Assembly: GCF_003663825.1 (NCBI RefSeq) | Contig: NZ_RCCC01000001.1 | Span: forward strand, 3,418,501-3,482,500 | Direction of reading: 5' to 3' | Source of the DNA: Acidovorax sp. 106 | GTDB lineage: Bacteria; Pseudomonadota; Gammaproteobacteria; Burkholderiales; Burkholderiaceae_C | DNA: 64,000 bases | Part shown: one piece after another, positions 1-9,389 of the stretch | Position numbering within the stretch: position 1 is the first letter of the stretch | Layout of the letters: every line of letters starts with the position of its first letter | Notes under the pieces: model-generated | What the model was told of the DNA's origin: nothing | The model's database searches: none | The model's input: only the letters and a program-made list of their open reading frames with translations | Translations under genes and position numbers: made by a program

Positions 1-394
1 GCGCCCGCGAGACGGGGCCGAGCAACGCGATGGCCCGAATGGATGTTCGGCTGTTCTGCTGCCCCGCCCCTTTGTATGCGCCGAGGAGCGCAGCGGCCAG
101 CGGATCAGGGCTCGCGACTGTCTGAGCGCAGCGAGTTTGAGCGAGACCCCGCTGGACGCGAGCACCGCAGGTTGCCCGAAGCGAAGCGCAGGGACGCAGA
201 CAGTGGGGTCGCCTTCTTTTGCCTTCTTTTGGGGCTGGAGTGTTTCAACGCGAGCGCTCCGTGCGCGTAGCGCACCTTGGCGACGCAAGATAACCCGCGC
301 AGCGGGTTGCACCAAAAGAAGGTGCGCCGCCGGGCGCACATCCCGGCACCCGCCCCTGGCACATGCACGCCGTCAGATTAGCAAGCGAGCCCCG

Positions 395-463
395 GCTTCG
401 ACAGGCTCAGCCCGAACGGGGTTGGGGCGTGTGCCCCGACTTCGACAAGCACAGCCCGAACGG
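395..463. repeat. two copies of family-B repeat (TTCGACAGGCTCAG core)
   Basis: Two direct copies, about 396-419 and 440-463, share the core TTCGACAGGCTCAG (the second has AAGCACAG) followed by CCCGAACGG. The same core occurs between genes near 39.4, 45.2 and 59.6 kb, where it forms head-to-head pairs. It is probably a REP-like element; similar sequences are common in Comamonadaceae. Confidence 0.75.
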
Positions 464-517
464 TTGGTTTGCGCTCAACACATCCGGACTGCCTCTGAGC
501 AAGCATACGAAACGCTT

Positions 518-567
518 CAAAAAAAATAGCGCCTAGCGCTTGATATACATGCGCTAGAGCCCAAAAA
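518..567 (+). repeat. family-A palindromic repeat, degenerate copy
   Basis: An A-rich start, then TAGCGCCTAGCGCTTG and, after a short gap, GCGCTAGAGCCC. This is the layout of the family-A element found at nine other places in the window. It ends 16 bp before the urtE start codon. Confidence 0.65.
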
Positions 568-583
568 CACTCAAAAAACCACC

Positions 584-1276
584 ATGCTCACCGTCCAAAA
601 CATCAACCAGTACTACGGCGGCTCCCACATCCTGCGCGACGTGAGCCTTACAGCTACCCCCGGCAAAGTCACCGTGCTGCTCGGGCGCAACGGCGTGGGC
701 AAGACCACGCTGCTCAAGAGCCTCATGGGCTTGGTGCCCATCAGAAGCGGTAGCATCAGCTTTGACGGCAAGCCCATCGACAAAGCCACGCCCTACGACC
801 GGGCCCGTGCAGGCATTGGCTTTGTGCCGCAAGGCCGCGAGATTTTTGGCCGCCTTACGGTGGAAGAGAACCTGCGCATGGGCCTGGCCTACAAAAGCGG
901 CTCCACGCCTATTCCGGCGCACCTGTACGAACTGTTCCCGGTGCTCAAGCAAATGCTGGGGCGCAGGGGCGGTGACCTTTCGGGCGGGCAGCAACAGCAG
1001 CTGGCCATTGCCCGCGCGCTGGCGCCCGGCCCGCGTTTGCTGATCCTGGACGAGCCCACCGAAGGCATCCAGCCCAGCATCATCAAGGACATTGGCCGCG
1101 TCATCCGCATGCTGGCTGACACCGGCGAGATGGCCATTTTGCTGTGCGAGCAGTACTACGACTTTGCCCAGGAACTGGCGGACGACTACCTGGTGATGGA
1201 GCGCGGCGAAGTCATCGCACGCGGTCCTGGCAGCGAGATGGAGGCCAAGGGCATTCGCAACCTCGTGGCCATTTGA
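584..1276 (+). CDS. urtE: urea ABC transporter ATP-binding protein UrtE
   Basis: This 230-residue ABC ATPase has Walker A GRNGVGKTT (34-42), a Q-loop glutamine at about 83, the signature LSGGQ (132-136) and Walker B LLILDE (152-157). The short LivF-like form, with YYDFAQELADDYLVMERG near the C-terminus, matches UrtE, one of the two cytoplasmic ATPases of the UrtABCDE high-affinity urea importer. It would energise urea uptake at the inner membrane. UrtE is normally the last gene of the operon, so urtA-D are expected to the left of the window. It ends 15 bp from the convergent PAP2 gene. The assignment to urea rather than branched-chain amino acids rests on the family pattern. Confidence 0.88.
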   Translation: MLTVQNINQYYGGSHILRDVSLTATPGKVTVLLGRNGVGKTTLLKSLMGLVPIRSGSISFDGKPIDKATPYDRARAGIGFVPQGREIFGRLTVEENLRMGLAYKSGSTPIPAHLYELFPVLKQMLGRRGGDLSGGQQQQLAIARALAPGPRLLILDEPTEGIQPSIIKDIGRVIRMLADTGEMAILLCEQYYDFAQELADDYLVMERGEVIARGPGSEMEAKGIRNLVAI

Positions 1277-1291
1277 AACCTGCCTTCGCTT

Positions 1292-2122
1292 CTATTGGTG
1301 GGCTAGCGTGGGTGGTGCGCCGCGCCAGCGGGCCATGCTGTCCATGATGAGCACGGTGCAAACCATCCAGGTCCCACCCAGCAGCCAGCCGGCCAGCACA
1401 TCGCTGGCGTAGTGCACGTGCAGCACCACGCGGCTGAAACCGGTGGTGAAGACCAGCGCGCCTGCTGCACAGGCCGCAGGCAGGTGCCAGCGCCGAGGCA
1501 GCAGCCGCACCGCCAGATACGCCAGCATGGCGTAGGCCACGATGGATGCGCTGCTGTGCCCGCTCGGAAAGCTGAAGCCATCGGCCTGGGCTGCGCTGTG
1601 CACATGTTCGGGCCGCACGCGGGCGAACACGTCTTTGAGGATCTTGGTCAACAGCCCGTTGCCGGCCATGGCCACGAACCAGCCCACGGCCAGCAGGCGG
1701 TGCTTGCGCCACCACAGCGCTGCTGTCACCGCCACGGTCAATGCCGCCAGCACCCAGCTGTCGCCCAGATGGGTGACGGTGGCAAACCACCGCAGGTCGC
1801 CCATGCTGGCCTGGGTGCGCAGCTGGTGGGCAATGGCCTCGTCCACCCGCCCCCAGGTGCCTGTGGCCTGCCCACTCTCGGCCAGGGCAGCCAGCACCGC
1901 GCCGCCCGCCAGCAGCGCGCAGGCGGCAGCAGCCATGGCCATCACCAGCAAAGTGCTGGCGCTGGTGGGGTGCAGCCAGCGGCGCAGGGGCGATGGCTGG
2001 TGGCGCAATGCCCGCAGGCCTTGCAGTGCCAGGCCGCCCAGCAGGGCACACAGGGCCATGCCGCACAGCCACAGCGGTAGGGGGTGTTGGGCGATCCAGG
2101 GGGCCAAGGTGTCCAGGGTCAT
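1292..2122 (-). CDS. PAP2-family membrane phosphatase
   Basis: This 276-residue integral membrane protein has about six hydrophobic segments. It carries the three motifs of the type 2 phosphatidic acid phosphatase family: K163-x6-R170P, PSGH (186-189) and SR-x5-H-x3-D (230-241). The conserved histidines form the phosphohistidine intermediate. Such enzymes dephosphorylate phosphatidic acid, undecaprenyl pyrophosphate or related lipid phosphates on the outer face of the inner membrane. The exact substrate cannot be read from sequence. The next gene codes for a lipid kinase-like protein on the opposite strand, so opposing lipid phosphorylation functions sit side by side. Confidence 0.85.
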   Translation of the reverse strand: MTLDTLAPWIAQHPLPLWLCGMALCALLGGLALQGLRALRHQPSPLRRWLHPTSASTLLVMAMAAAACALLAGGAVLAALAESGQATGTWGRVDEAIAHQLRTQASMGDLRWFATVTHLGDSWVLAALTVAVTAALWWRKHRLLAVGWFVAMAGNGLLTKILKDVFARVRPEHVHSAAQADGFSFPSGHSSASIVAYAMLAYLAVRLLPRRWHLPAACAAGALVFTTGFSRVVLHVHYASDVLAGWLLGGTWMVCTVLIMDSMARWRGAPPTLAHQ

Positions 2123-2406
2123 CAGGGGCTTCTTCTTTGGGTTACGGCAAAGGTGGGCGGGTGCAGCGCAGCAGCGCTGGCAAGGGCCGTGTTTTTACAC
2201 GAAGTGGCCGGTAGCGGCAGGCTATTCCCCGCCGCTGGCACGGTATCGGTGGGTGGGCGGTGCGCCTTTGTAGGTGCCTGCTGACATGCAGCAGCGCAGC
2301 GCGCTGGCTGCCATGGGACGAGGGGCTGGGCACCATCCATGGGTATGCGCCCGGCGGCGCTTGTCTCTCACAAAACCCTCCGCAGGCACCACGCCTGCCC
2401 GCTGCC

Positions 2407-3459
2407 ATGACCGATTTCCAAAGCCCCTTGCTGCTCCATGCCCAAAGCCCCGTTCACCTGGTGGTGCCCCTGCGCCCGGGGGCTGATCTGGACCTGGCGC
2501 GCTCGCAACTGAGTGGGGCCTTTGCCCAGTGTGACCATCCTGTGGTGTGGCACGTGCCACGGGAGCGGGGCGATATCGTGCAGCTGGCCGACCATGCAGC
2601 AGCCGCTGCGCGCGACAGTGCGGGGCTGCTGGTGGCGGCCGGGGGAGATGGCACCATCAACGCTGTGGCCGCTGCGGCCCTGCGCGCCGGGGTGCCCATG
2701 GGAGTCGTGCCCATGGGTACTTTCAACTATTTCAGCCGCGAGCAGGGCCTGCCGATGGATGCCGAGGCGGCCGTGCTGCAGATGCTGCAAGCCCTGCGCG
2801 CAGGTGAGCTGCGGCCGGTGCAGGTGGGCTTTGTGAACGACCGCGTGTTTCTGGTGAACGCCAGCGTGGGCTTGTACCCGCGCCTGCTGGCCGAGCGGGA
2901 GCAGGCCACGCGCCGGTTTGGCCGCTCGCGCTGGGTGGCCATGGGCGCGGCGGTGTGGAGCATGCTGCGGCCATCATCAGGGCGGCGCTGGCGGGTGCTG
3001 GTGCGCACCCACCAGGGCGCGCAGGTGTACGAGCAAGAGCACCAGGTGACCACCTTGTTTGTGGGCAACAACCCGCTGCAGCTGGAGCAGGTGGGGCTGC
3101 CCCAAGCGCAGTCGGTGGCGCAGGGGGGGCAGCTGGCGGTGGTGCTGCTCAAGCCCCAGGGCCGCTGGGCCATGGCGCGCACTGTGTGGCGGGCGGCCCT
3201 GGGGCAGTTGAAGCAAGACCCAGCCGTGCTGAGCCTGGCCTGCACCGAGCTGACCGTGAGCCCCAGCGGCTGGCGCAAGGGCCGGGTCAAAGTTGCGTTT
3301 GACGGCGAGCGTGAGCGCATGGATGCACCGCTGTGCTTCAAACTGCACCCACGACCGTTGTGGCTGGTGGCGCCCACAAGGCTGGAGCGCACGCCCGCAT
3401 CGCGGGTGGAGCCTTTGCCAGCCGCTACGGGCGCTGCCCCATCGCTGGTCACCGCTTAA
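2407..3459 (+). CDS. diacylglycerol/lipid kinase family protein
   Basis: This 350-residue protein has the DAGK catalytic signature GGDGTIN (79-85) followed by PMGTFNYFSRE (102-112), as in bacterial YegS/DagK-like lipid kinases. It probably phosphorylates diacylglycerol or a similar lipid with ATP. The reading frame is open from 2260, but the ATG at 2407 gives the normal family N-terminus, and the upstream residues look like translated intergenic DNA. The C-terminal half (residues 150-340) corresponds to the beta-sandwich domain of the fold. It is divergent from the PAP2 gene, separated by 284 bp, and followed by a metallophosphoesterase. Confidence 0.8.
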   Translation: MTDFQSPLLLHAQSPVHLVVPLRPGADLDLARSQLSGAFAQCDHPVVWHVPRERGDIVQLADHAAAAARDSAGLLVAAGGDGTINAVAAAALRAGVPMGVVPMGTFNYFSREQGLPMDAEAAVLQMLQALRAGELRPVQVGFVNDRVFLVNASVGLYPRLLAEREQATRRFGRSRWVAMGAAVWSMLRPSSGRRWRVLVRTHQGAQVYEQEHQVTTLFVGNNPLQLEQVGLPQAQSVAQGGQLAVVLLKPQGRWAMARTVWRAALGQLKQDPAVLSLACTELTVSPSGWRKGRVKVAFDGERERMDAPLCFKLHPRPLWLVAPTRLERTPASRVEPLPAATGAAPSLVTA

Positions 3460-3551
3460 TGTGAAATAACTTTCATGGTCCAGGGCGGCTCTGCCGCCGA
3501 AGCCATGAAGCTCAGTGCACGCAATCGCTTTTGTCAGAGGAATCCTTGGCG

Positions 3552-4382
3552 ATGGATTTACCGGCTATGCAGCCGCAGCGGCTGATGCATTTGTCCGACC
3601 TGCACTTTGGTGCGCACGACCCGCAGGTGTGCGCCGCGGTGCAGCGCCTGGCCCATGCGTTGCAGATCCGTGTGGTGGTGGTGTCGGGCGACCTGACCCA
3701 ACGCGCCACCCGCGCACAATTTGCGCAGGCGCATGATTTCATTCAGGGGCTGGGCGTGCCCGAGCGTGTGGTGCTGGCAGGCAACCACGACTTGCCACTG
3801 TTTGCCTGGTGGCTGCGCTGGGGGCGTGCGTACGACCGCTTTGCCGCACAGTTTGGGGCGCAGCTGGAGCCGCATCAGCAGGTTGGTCCGTTTTGTGTGG
3901 TGGGGGTGAACACCACCCGGCCTTGGCGGCATGAGCGGGGCAGCCTGTCTGCGCGCCAGGTGGACCGGGTGGCTGCAGATTTGCTGGCCGCGCCGAACGA
4001 TGCCTGGTGCATTGTGGCCAGCCACCACCCTCTGGTGGCGCGCTGCGCGCAGGACCGATCCCACCGCCCTCTGGGGGCTGATGCGGCGGTGGCGCGCTGG
4101 CGCGAGGCGGGTGCGGACATGCTGCTTTCGGGCCACGTGCACCAGCCAGGCTTGTCACAGCCCTTGCCCGGGTTGTGGTCCATGCAGGCGGGCACGGCGG
4201 TGTCGCACCGTTTGCGCTGGGGGCAGCCGAATAGTTTGGTGGTGCTGCAGGTACAGTCCGTCGTGCCCGCCTTGGGCCTGGATCACGGTGGGCCTGCACC
4301 TCAGCAGCGCCTTGCCCAGCGCTGGGACTTTGATGCGAAAGCGGGCGACTTTGTCTGTGTGGAGTCGATGCAGCTGGTGTAG
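3552..4382 (+). CDS. calcineurin-like metallophosphoesterase
   Basis: This 276-residue cytoplasmic phosphoesterase has the full dinuclear metal signature: DLH (16-18), GDLT (46-49), GNHD (77-80), SHHP and a C-terminal GHVHQ. The pattern is that of the Icc/CpdA-like class, which cleaves phosphodiesters such as cAMP or phospholipid headgroups. The substrate is not decidable here. The frame also opens at a TTG at 3531, but the ATG at 3552 has AGAGG at a usable distance and is preferred. It lies 92 bp after the lipid kinase gene on the same strand. A cyclase-like gene follows, which is suggestive but not proof of a cyclic-nucleotide link. Confidence 0.8.
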   Translation: MDLPAMQPQRLMHLSDLHFGAHDPQVCAAVQRLAHALQIRVVVVSGDLTQRATRAQFAQAHDFIQGLGVPERVVLAGNHDLPLFAWWLRWGRAYDRFAAQFGAQLEPHQQVGPFCVVGVNTTRPWRHERGSLSARQVDRVAADLLAAPNDAWCIVASHHPLVARCAQDRSHRPLGADAAVARWREAGADMLLSGHVHQPGLSQPLPGLWSMQAGTAVSHRLRWGQPNSLVVLQVQSVVPALGLDHGGPAPQQRLAQRWDFDAKAGDFVCVESMQLV

Positions 4383-4555
4383 GGGCTGTTGCAGAGGGGT
4401 TGTTGCCGGGAGCGCACAGGCACGTGGAAACGCGATATTGACCATCCTTCAAGGCGGACCTATTCTGCTGTGGTGGGCCGTGCCAGGGATTTGGTGGACG
4501 GTTTTCCGCTCGATTGCAAGTTTGCAGTGCCAATAGATGGGCTTTCAGTACAACC

Positions 4556-5671
4556 ATGGACAAAGACACTACCGCCTCGACCCCCGGTCCATCTGCCTTT
4601 GATCCCGATGAGGTTCTCCAGCACCTCGATGGCCTGGTCTCCCGCGACAAAGGGAGCCCGCTCAGCGCCTCGGCCCTGGCAGAAATGTCCGCCACGTTGC
4701 GCATGGCAGCGCGGGTCAGCCCTGCGCCTTACACGTTTTCTTTGGTTTCGCGCGACGTTACGGTGCTGTGGGCCAAGCTGCGCGGCGGCCCAGTGACCGA
4801 CAGCCACAGCCCCGAAGGCGCCGACCTGGAGCCTTTGAACCGCTGCCTGGCCAAGCTCATTGAAGTCATCACCCGGTACCAAGGCACCATCGACCAGCTC
4901 TCGGGCGATGCGATCAAGGTGTTTTTTGGCGCGGAAAAGTCCCGAAGCGACGATGTGGAGCGTGCCGTGATGTGCGCGGTAGAGATGCAAATGGCCATGC
5001 GCGACCTGAACATGGAGCACATGCGTGACCGCATACCGCAGGTGTTCATGGGCATTGGTTTGAGCACGGGCAAGGCACTGGCAGGGCGCATCGGGTCGGA
5101 CGCGTTCTCGCATTTCACCGTGATGGGGGATTTGGTCAACCTGGCTTTCAGGTTGCAGGCCTTCAGTTTGCGTGGGCAGGTGCTGATCAGCGAAGAAACC
5201 TATGAGCGCTGCTGGGGACTGGTGTCTGCCACCGCGCCCATGCAGGTCTTTGTCAAGGGCTACAGCCAGCCCATCAGCATGCGCGAGCTGGTGGCCATTC
5301 CCACGCGCAGGCTCAAAGTGCCTCGCCAGGAGTTCCGACGCAGCCACCGGGTGGAGGTGCGGATTCCGTGCACTTACCAGATCGTGCAGGACGGCGTTGT
5401 CCTGCCCCATGTGGCCCAAGCCGTGATCCGTGACATGGGCTACCACGGAGCCATGCTGGAGTTGGTCGAGTCGCTGGATTTGCAAGGCGAGGTGCGCCTG
5501 TCTTTCGACCTGACTTTGGTGCAATACCAGGCCCGAGACCTCTATGCCCGGGTCGTGACCCTCAAAACCGACACCCCCCATCCTATGGCGGGTGTGGAAT
5601 TCACCTCGACCAGCGCGGAGTTTGAGGCACGTGCGCAGATGTTTGTGCAGATGATGGTGGCTGCCGGGTAA
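4556..5671 (+). CDS. class III cyclase-like domain fused to PilZ domain
   Basis: This 371-residue protein has residues 60-250 matching the class III adenylyl/guanylyl cyclase fold and residues 258-370 matching PilZ, a c-di-GMP-binding domain. The second metal aspartate is present in GDAIKVFFG (117-125), and the transition-state N195 and R199 are in VNLAFRLQ. The first metal aspartate, expected in VLFADIRG, is replaced by lysine (VLWAKLRG, K74). The PilZ part has an RRSHR arginine motif (261-265) but DMGYHG instead of the usual D/N-x-S-x-x-G. The protein may be a non-catalytic sensor or scaffold. ATG 4556 is chosen over an upstream in-frame start because the extra residues look non-coding. Confidence 0.78.
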   Translation: MDKDTTASTPGPSAFDPDEVLQHLDGLVSRDKGSPLSASALAEMSATLRMAARVSPAPYTFSLVSRDVTVLWAKLRGGPVTDSHSPEGADLEPLNRCLAKLIEVITRYQGTIDQLSGDAIKVFFGAEKSRSDDVERAVMCAVEMQMAMRDLNMEHMRDRIPQVFMGIGLSTGKALAGRIGSDAFSHFTVMGDLVNLAFRLQAFSLRGQVLISEETYERCWGLVSATAPMQVFVKGYSQPISMRELVAIPTRRLKVPRQEFRRSHRVEVRIPCTYQIVQDGVVLPHVAQAVIRDMGYHGAMLELVESLDLQGEVRLSFDLTLVQYQARDLYARVVTLKTDTPHPMAGVEFTSTSAEFEARAQMFVQMMVAAG

Positions 5672-5734
5672 GCCCGAGGCGCCAGTGCCTGAGGTCGCAG
5701 ATGCACGCGGCGCCATGATGCGTGCGCAGGGGCC

Positions 5735-6463
5735 CTAGCAGCCCAGCGCTTGTGCCAAGGCAAGCAGACTGGCGCAATGCAGGTCGTTGCCGGGCTGCGG
5801 TGTCACCTCTTTGATGTGCTGGGCACCAAACTCCAGGGGTCGCTCGATGTAGACCGTGCGCAGGCCGCAAGCGCGTGCTGCGGCCAAATCGTCATGGTGG
5901 GCCGCCACCAGCGCCACCTGTTGCGGGGCAAGGTCAAAGACCTTTGCCACACCCAGGTAGGTGGCAGGCGCTGGCTTGTAGGCTTTGAAGACCTCCGCAC
6001 TCAATACGCAATCCCACGGCAGTCCAGCGCGCTTGGCCATGTTGGTCAGCAGGCCGATATTGCCGTTGGAGAGTGTGGTGATAGTGAACCGGGTCTTGAG
6101 CCGCTGCAGGCCTTCCACACTGTCGGCCCAGGCATCCAGGCGGTGCCACACCCGGTTGAGGTGGTGCCGTTCGGCTTCGGACAGGTGCGCGAGACCAAAG
6201 CGCGGAAGAATCTCTTCCAGGATGCCTCGGTGCAAGTCATCGATCAGCGTCCAGCCTTGCTCACCCGTCATCACTCGGGCCATGGCCGGCTGGTAACCAG
6301 CGCGCCAGGCCCGTGCAAAGGCATCGCCGTCCACGCCTGGGTGCGTTGTCTGCATCTCGCGCACGATGCTGCCGTGCCAGTCCACCACCGTGCCAAAGAT
6401 GTCGAACGCCAGCACCTGGACGGTGTCGGCAAGGGTGTCGGCTGTGCTGGGGGCTTTCGTCAT
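5735..6463 (-). CDS. HAD hydrolase, haloacid dehalogenase type II-like
   Basis: This 242-residue protein shows HAD motif I as DIFGTVVDW, motif II as TTLSNGN, a conserved lysine in FKAYKP and motif III around HHDDLAAA. These fit the (S)-2-haloacid dehalogenase type II subfamily, which hydrolyses 2-haloalkanoates to hydroxyacids through an aspartyl ester. Many members act on other substrates or have none assigned. The start at 6463 has GGAAGGA just upstream; the frame is open further (to 6556) but that extension lacks family similarity. It is divergent from an MFS transporter gene across 269 bp, an arrangement that could supply substrate uptake or efflux. Confidence 0.75.
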   Translation of the reverse strand: MTKAPSTADTLADTVQVLAFDIFGTVVDWHGSIVREMQTTHPGVDGDAFARAWRAGYQPAMARVMTGEQGWTLIDDLHRGILEEILPRFGLAHLSEAERHHLNRVWHRLDAWADSVEGLQRLKTRFTITTLSNGNIGLLTNMAKRAGLPWDCVLSAEVFKAYKPAPATYLGVAKVFDLAPQQVALVAAHHDDLAAARACGLRTVYIERPLEFGAQHIKEVTPQPGNDLHCASLLALAQALGC

Positions 6464-6732
6464 TCGCAGTCCTTCCAAACGGGATGGGCTCTGGGGCTGC
6501 CATGGTGACATGGACGGACCGTGTTGCCCGTCCTGCGCGTCACCCGTGCGACGCATTCCCCTGGCCCTGCAAGTCTGTGGATGGCGTGCTATGGTTACAT
6601 AAATCGGGTTTACCCCCGTAACTCTGTTTCTTTTTCGCGCTTTTTCGCGCTCTTTCCTGCCTCCAACCCCGTCTGTTGCCTGTGTTGCCTCGCTGTCTTT
6701 CGGGGTGGCCTTCCTCTGCTGTTGCTTTTGTC

Positions 6733-7947
6733 ATGACCGCGCCTTTGCCCTCAACGTCTCTCGCATCCACCCCGACCGATGACCGCACCCTGGTGCGTGC
6801 CGTGCTGGCCCTGGGGGTGGGGGGCTTCTCTATTGGCACTGGCGAATTCGTCATCATGGGTTTGCTGCCTGAGGTGGCGCGCGACATCGGTGTCAGCATC
6901 CCGCAGGCGGGCCACGTGATCAGCGCCTACGCCCTGGGTGTGGTGGTGGGCGCGCCAGTGCTGGCGGTGCTATGTGCCCACTGGGGGCGGCGGGCGTTGC
7001 TGATGGCATTGATGGCGGTGTACGCCTTGGGCAACTTTGCATCGGCCCTGGCACCTGGCTACGCATCGCTCAGCGCCATGCGCCTGTTCACCGGCCTGCC
7101 CCATGGCACCTACTTTGGCGTGGCCGCGCTGGTGGCTGCGGCCCTGGCACCCCCAGGGCGCCGTGCGCGGGCTGTGGGCTGGGTCATGCTGGGGCTGACC
7201 ACCGCCACGCTGGTGGGCGTGCCCATCGCTGCGGCGCTGGGCGAGGTGTTTGGCTGGCGCGCCGCGTTTGTCTTCGTGGGTTTGATTGCGTTGGCCGCCG
7301 TCGCCATGGTGCACCTTTGGGTGCCCAACATGCCCGCATCGCACGGCGCCAGCCCGCTGCGCGAGTTGGGCGCGCTTGCGCGCAAGCAGGTGTGGTTCAC
7401 GCTGGGCATTGGCGCCATCGGCTTTGGCGGCATGTTTGCGGTGTTCAGCTACATCAAGCCCACGCTGCTGGAGGTGGCAGGTATGCCACCGGCGTTGATG
7501 CCCTTCGTGCTCTCGCTGTTCGGCCTGGGCATGGTTGCAGGCAACATTGTCGGCTCGCGCATGGCCGACAAGGCGCTGATGCCCGCCGTTGGCAAGGTGC
7601 TGCTGTGGTCCATCGTGGTCATGGCGCTCTTCGTGCCTGCCGCGCACCACCCGATTACTGCTGCGCTGGCCACCTTCTTCTTGGGCACAGTGGTCGCCAT
7701 TGGCCCTGCATTGCAGATCCGCCTGATGGATGTGGCTGGCGACGCGCAGACCTTGGCCGCTGCACTCAACCACTCGGCCTTCAATGCGGCCAATGCGCTG
7801 GGTGCCTGGCTTGGCGGCGTGTCCATCGCGGCGGGCATGGGCTGGACGTCCACCGGCTGGGTGGGCGTGGTGCTGGGCCTGGGCGGCGTCGGTATTTTTG
7901 CGTGGGCTACGGCGAGTGAGCGGCGTACCCCTCGCGCCATAGTCTGA
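6733..7947 (+). CDS. MFS transporter, DHA1 family (arabinose efflux-like)
   Basis: This 404-residue membrane protein has twelve predicted hydrophobic segments. The N-terminal stretch GTGEFVIMGLLPEVARD is typical of the DHA1 sugar/purine efflux branch (AraJ/YdhP-like). The loop between helices 2 and 3 carries CAHWGRRALLM in place of the usual D-R-x-G-R-R. The substrate is unknown. A TTG opens the frame at 6676, but the ATG at 6733 fits the family start. It is divergently placed from the HAD hydrolase gene. Confidence 0.8.
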   Translation: MTAPLPSTSLASTPTDDRTLVRAVLALGVGGFSIGTGEFVIMGLLPEVARDIGVSIPQAGHVISAYALGVVVGAPVLAVLCAHWGRRALLMALMAVYALGNFASALAPGYASLSAMRLFTGLPHGTYFGVAALVAAALAPPGRRARAVGWVMLGLTTATLVGVPIAAALGEVFGWRAAFVFVGLIALAAVAMVHLWVPNMPASHGASPLRELGALARKQVWFTLGIGAIGFGGMFAVFSYIKPTLLEVAGMPPALMPFVLSLFGLGMVAGNIVGSRMADKALMPAVGKVLLWSIVVMALFVPAAHHPITAALATFFLGTVVAIGPALQIRLMDVAGDAQTLAAALNHSAFNAANALGAWLGGVSIAAGMGWTSTGWVGVVLGLGGVGIFAWATASERRTPRAIV

Positions 7948-8091
7948 GGGCATCGGGCGTAGCGGCGTTGCTACATCCCTGTGGCGGACGAGCACGACCA
8001 CCCAGTTGTGCGTTACAGTGAATACGGGCTAACCTCATTGTTGGCCACGTCGCTCGGACGGTTCCGGGCGCTTACGTGAAAGTTCACCAGC

Positions 8092-9306
8092 ATGTCTGCA
8101 TCGCAAGGCAAGCGCCGTTTCGCGCGCATTGATCGCCTCCCTCCCTACGTCTTCAACATCACGGCCGAGCTGAAACTGGCCGCGCGCCGCCGGGGCGAAG
8201 ACATCATCGACATGAGCATGGGCAACCCCGATGGGGCCACGCCACCGCACATCGTCGCCAAGCTCACCGAAGTGGCCCAGCGGCCCGATACCCACGGCTA
8301 CAGCGCCAGCAAGGGCATTCCGCGCCTGCGCCGCGCCATCAGCCACTGGTACAAAGACCGGTATGCCGTGGACATCAACCCCGATACCGAGGCCATCGTC
8401 ACCATCGGCTCCAAGGAGGGCCTGGCCCACCTCATGCTGGCCACGCTGGACCGGGGCGACACCGTGCTGGTGCCCGACCCGAGCTACCCCATCCACATCT
8501 ACGGCGCGGTGATTGCCGGGGCAGACATTCGCAGCGTGCCTGTGGCGCCCGATGTGGATTTTTTTGCCGAGCTGGAAAAAGCCATTCGCGGCAGCTACCC
8601 CAAGCCCAAGATGATGATCTTCGGCTTCCCGAGCAACCCCACGGCGCAGTGTGTGGAGCTGGGCTTTTTTGAGCGTGTCATTGCGCTGGCGAAAAAGCAC
8701 GACATTCTGGTGGTGCACGACCTGGCCTATGCCGACATCGTGTACGACGGCTACCGCGCCCCCAGCATCATGGAAGTGCCCGGCGCCAAAGATGTGGCGG
8801 TGGAGTTTTTCACGCTCAGCAAAAGCTACAACATGGCCGGCTGGCGTGTGGGCTTCATGGTGGGCAATCCTGACCTGGTGGCGGCGCTGGCCCGTATCAA
8901 GAGCTATCACGACTACGGCACCTTCACGCCCCTGCAGGTGGCGGCGATTGCCGCGCTGGAGGGTGACCAGCAGTGCGTGAAAGACATTGCCGCCCAGTAC
9001 CAAAGCCGCCGCGATGTCCTCTACAAGGGGTTGACCGAAGCGGGCTGGGCGGTCGACTGCCCCAAGGCCAGCATGTACATCTGGGCCCGCATTCCTGAGC
9101 CCTATCGCGCCCTGGGGTCGCTGGAGTTTGCGCGGCAACTGCTGGAAAAAGCCAAGGTGTGCGTATCGCCAGGCATCGGTTTTGGTGACCAGGGAGATGA
9201 GTACGTGCGGTTTGCGCTGATAGAAAACGAGGCCCGCATTCGGCAGGCGGTGCGGGGCATTCGCGCCATGTTCAAGGCCGATGGCTTGCCGTTGGCCGCC
9301 GGATAA
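8092..9306 (+). CDS. alaC: PLP-dependent aminotransferase, AlaC-like
   Basis: This 404-residue class I/II fold-type I aminotransferase has SNPT (181-184), HDLAYAD (209-215, PLP-ring aspartate) and the Schiff-base lysine K244 in [10 protein letters not shown]. The sequence, including [12 protein letters not shown] and DPSYPIH, fits glutamate-pyruvate aminotransferase AlaC, which interconverts pyruvate and glutamate with alanine and 2-oxoglutarate. It also resembles LL-diaminopimelate-like aminotransferases, so the precise substrate carries some doubt. It appears to be a single-gene unit, convergent with the porin gene. The inverted repeat just after it serves the porin side. Confidence 0.8.
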   Translation: MSASQGKRRFARIDRLPPYVFNITAELKLAARRRGEDIIDMSMGNPDGATPPHIVAKLTEVAQRPDTHGYSASKGIPRLRRAISHWYKDRYAVDINPDTEAIVTIGSKEGLAHLMLATLDRGDTVLVPDPSYPIHIYGAVIAGADIRSVPVAPDVDFFAELEKAIRGSYPKPKMMIFGFPSNPTAQCVELGFFERVIALAKKHDILVVHDLAYADIVYDGYRAPSIMEVPGAKDVAVEFFTLSKSYNMAGWRVGFMVGNPDLVAALARIKSYHDYGTFTPLQVAAIAALEGDQQCVKDIAAQYQSRRDVLYKGLTEAGWAVDCPKASMYIWARIPEPYRALGSLEFARQLLEKAKVCVSPGIGFGDQGDEYVRFALIENEARIRQAVRGIRAMFKADGLPLAAG

Positions 9307-9331
9307 AAAAGGGGCGCCCGAGGGGCGCCCC
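9304..9331 (-). terminator. rho-independent terminator for the porin gene
   Basis: A 9-bp perfect stem (GGGGCGCCC at 9311-9319 with its complement at 9323-9331, 3-nt loop) is followed on the minus strand by six or seven U residues. It ends transcripts of the minus-strand porin. The stem overlaps the region right behind alaC, which has no U-tract in its own direction. Confidence 0.85.
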
Positions 9332-9389
9332 AACCTTGGATCGCTTGAAAAAAGGAAGACGGCACCGCCCACCAGCGGTGCCGCACTGA

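Larger units (their letters stand above)
1..583. other. non-coding block upstream of urtE, repeat-rich
   Basis: No convincing gene is present. Short open frames in all frames are arginine/alanine-rich and look like frame shadows. The stretch holds an 11-bp perfect inverted repeat (CCTTCTTTTGG at 222-232, complement at 312-322), two copies of the TTCGACAGGCTCAG-type repeat and one copy of the AGCTGCTTGCGCTT-type repeat just before urtE. In most bacteria urtE follows urtD directly, so 580 bp of repeat sequence ahead of it is unusual. Confidence 0.6.

Noticed and set aside
137..529. 130-residue frame upstream of urtE
   Set aside because: It is arginine/alanine-rich, spans two repeat families, overlaps other long frames on both strands and resembles no family. 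Treated as repeat-derived noise.
3484..3498. GGCGGC-TCT-GCCGCC hairpin after the lipid kinase gene
   Set aside because: A perfect small stem but without a U-tract, and the next gene continues on the same strand. Too little to call a terminator.
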